From an uncultured Collinsella sp. (GTDB lineage: Bacteria; Actinomycetota; Coriobacteriia; Coriobacteriales; Coriobacteriaceae), in the NCBI GenBank assembly GCA_959027945.1, contig CAUFRO010000048.1, positions 1 through 13,469 of the forward strand: a DNA stretch of 13,469 nucleotides, written 5' to 3'. Within the stretch, counting starts at the first letter, position 1, and each line of letters opens with the position of its first letter. Shown piece after piece: positions 13,334-13,469 of the stretch. A model generated the notes under the pieces. The model did no database searches. It was given only the letters and a program-made list of their open reading frames with translations, and was not told the DNA's origin. The translations under genes and the position numbers were made by a program.

Positions 13334-13469
13334 CTACTTACGATGCGCGCGATAGAACTCGATGAGCGCCTGGGTCGAAGCGTCCTGCTCGGCCTTGGCG
13401 GCGTCGTCGTGGAAGGCCGGGGTGATCTGCTTGGCAAGCTGCTTGCCCAGCTCGACGCCCCACTGGTCG
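13334..13469 (-). CDS. pgi: Glucose-6-phosphate isomerase, C-terminal part (continues off the window)
   Basis: The last 44 residues of a minus-strand gene are present, cut by the window edge. They begin with DQWGVELGK, which is the core of the second glucose-6-phosphate isomerase signature (F-D-Q-x-G-V-E-x-x-K), and end with EFYRAHRK and a TAG at 13334-13336. The enzyme interconverts glucose 6-phosphate and fructose 6-phosphate in glycolysis; the frl pathway in this window would also feed it glucose 6-phosphate. Its final codons are the ones duplicated at 9831-9857. The start and the rest of the gene cannot be seen. Confidence 0.9.
   Translation of the reverse strand, partial: DQWGVELGKQLAKQITPAFHDDAAKAEQDASTQALIEFYRAHRK

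Larger units (their letters stand above)
9834..13336 (+). mobile_element. Putative 3.5-kb insertion at the pgi 3' end carrying a ClpP-VirD4 module
   Basis: The region is bounded on both sides by directly oriented copies of the pgi 3' end, and each copy is followed by the same type of terminator hairpin. It holds only the three plus-strand module genes and a long leader. Elements that use a gene 3' end as attachment site commonly restore the gene and leave such a remnant at the far end. No integrase, transposase or relaxase is present, so the element would be decayed, mobilised in trans, or moved by homologous recombination. The exact limits are uncertain by tens of bases because the crossover could lie anywhere in the shared stretch. 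Confidence 0.4.

Noticed and set aside
9831..13336. tRNA-type attachment site for the proposed element
   Set aside because: I looked for tRNA-like sequence at both boundaries and found none. The duplicated sequence belongs to pgi.

Overview
The window looks like a chromosomal segment of a moderately GC-rich gut actinobacterium of the class Coriobacteriia, most probably Collinsella. I infer this from the base composition, strong AAGGAGG-type ribosome binding sites, the gene repertoire and the style of the proteins. No rRNA or other phylogenetic marker is present, so the genus is an inference.

Layout. Positions 1-7008 hold a minus-strand locus for Amadori compounds (fructose-amino acids such as fructoselysine). 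It has a GntR/HutC-type regulator (6265-7008), then a transport and catabolic operon read right to left: YfcC-family permease (4583-6046), atypical amidohydrolase (2990-4573), FrlC-like epimerase (2137-2988), FrlB-like SIS deglycase (1106-2074) and FrlD-like PfkB kinase (228-1091). The expected flow is uptake, optional hydrolysis or epimerisation, phosphorylation at C6, then deglycation to glucose 6-phosphate plus free amino acid. Positions 7159-9548 hold three more minus-strand metabolic genes: two HAD hydrolases (one beta-phosphoglucomutase-like, one Cof-type) and deoC. Intrinsic terminators sit between several of them.

Positions 9768-13469 are the unusual part. The true 3' end of pgi (glucose-6-phosphate isomerase) enters from the right edge on the minus strand and stops at 13334, with a hairpin terminator at 13270-13301. 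About 3.5 kb away, at 9831-9866, lies a short second copy of the pgi 3' end, followed by a near-identical terminator (9768-9801). Between the two copies is a plus-strand three-gene module: an unrecognised 296-aa soluble protein, a ClpP-family serine peptidase with an intact Ser-His-Asp triad, and a VirD4/TraG-type ATPase that lacks the N-terminal membrane anchor and overlaps the peptidase gene by 8 nt. No relaxase, integrase, Clp ATPase or other type IV secretion gene is visible nearby.

The flanking duplication suggests that the module was inserted at the 3' end of pgi. Coupling a ClpP-like peptidase to a soluble VirD4-like ATPase is not an arrangement I can assign to a known pathway. It is my best candidate for an undescribed system: a defence module, a DNA-handling module, or a trans-mobilised satellite. 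That reading is inference; the gene calls, the triad, the Walker motifs, the overlap and the duplication are read directly from the sequence.
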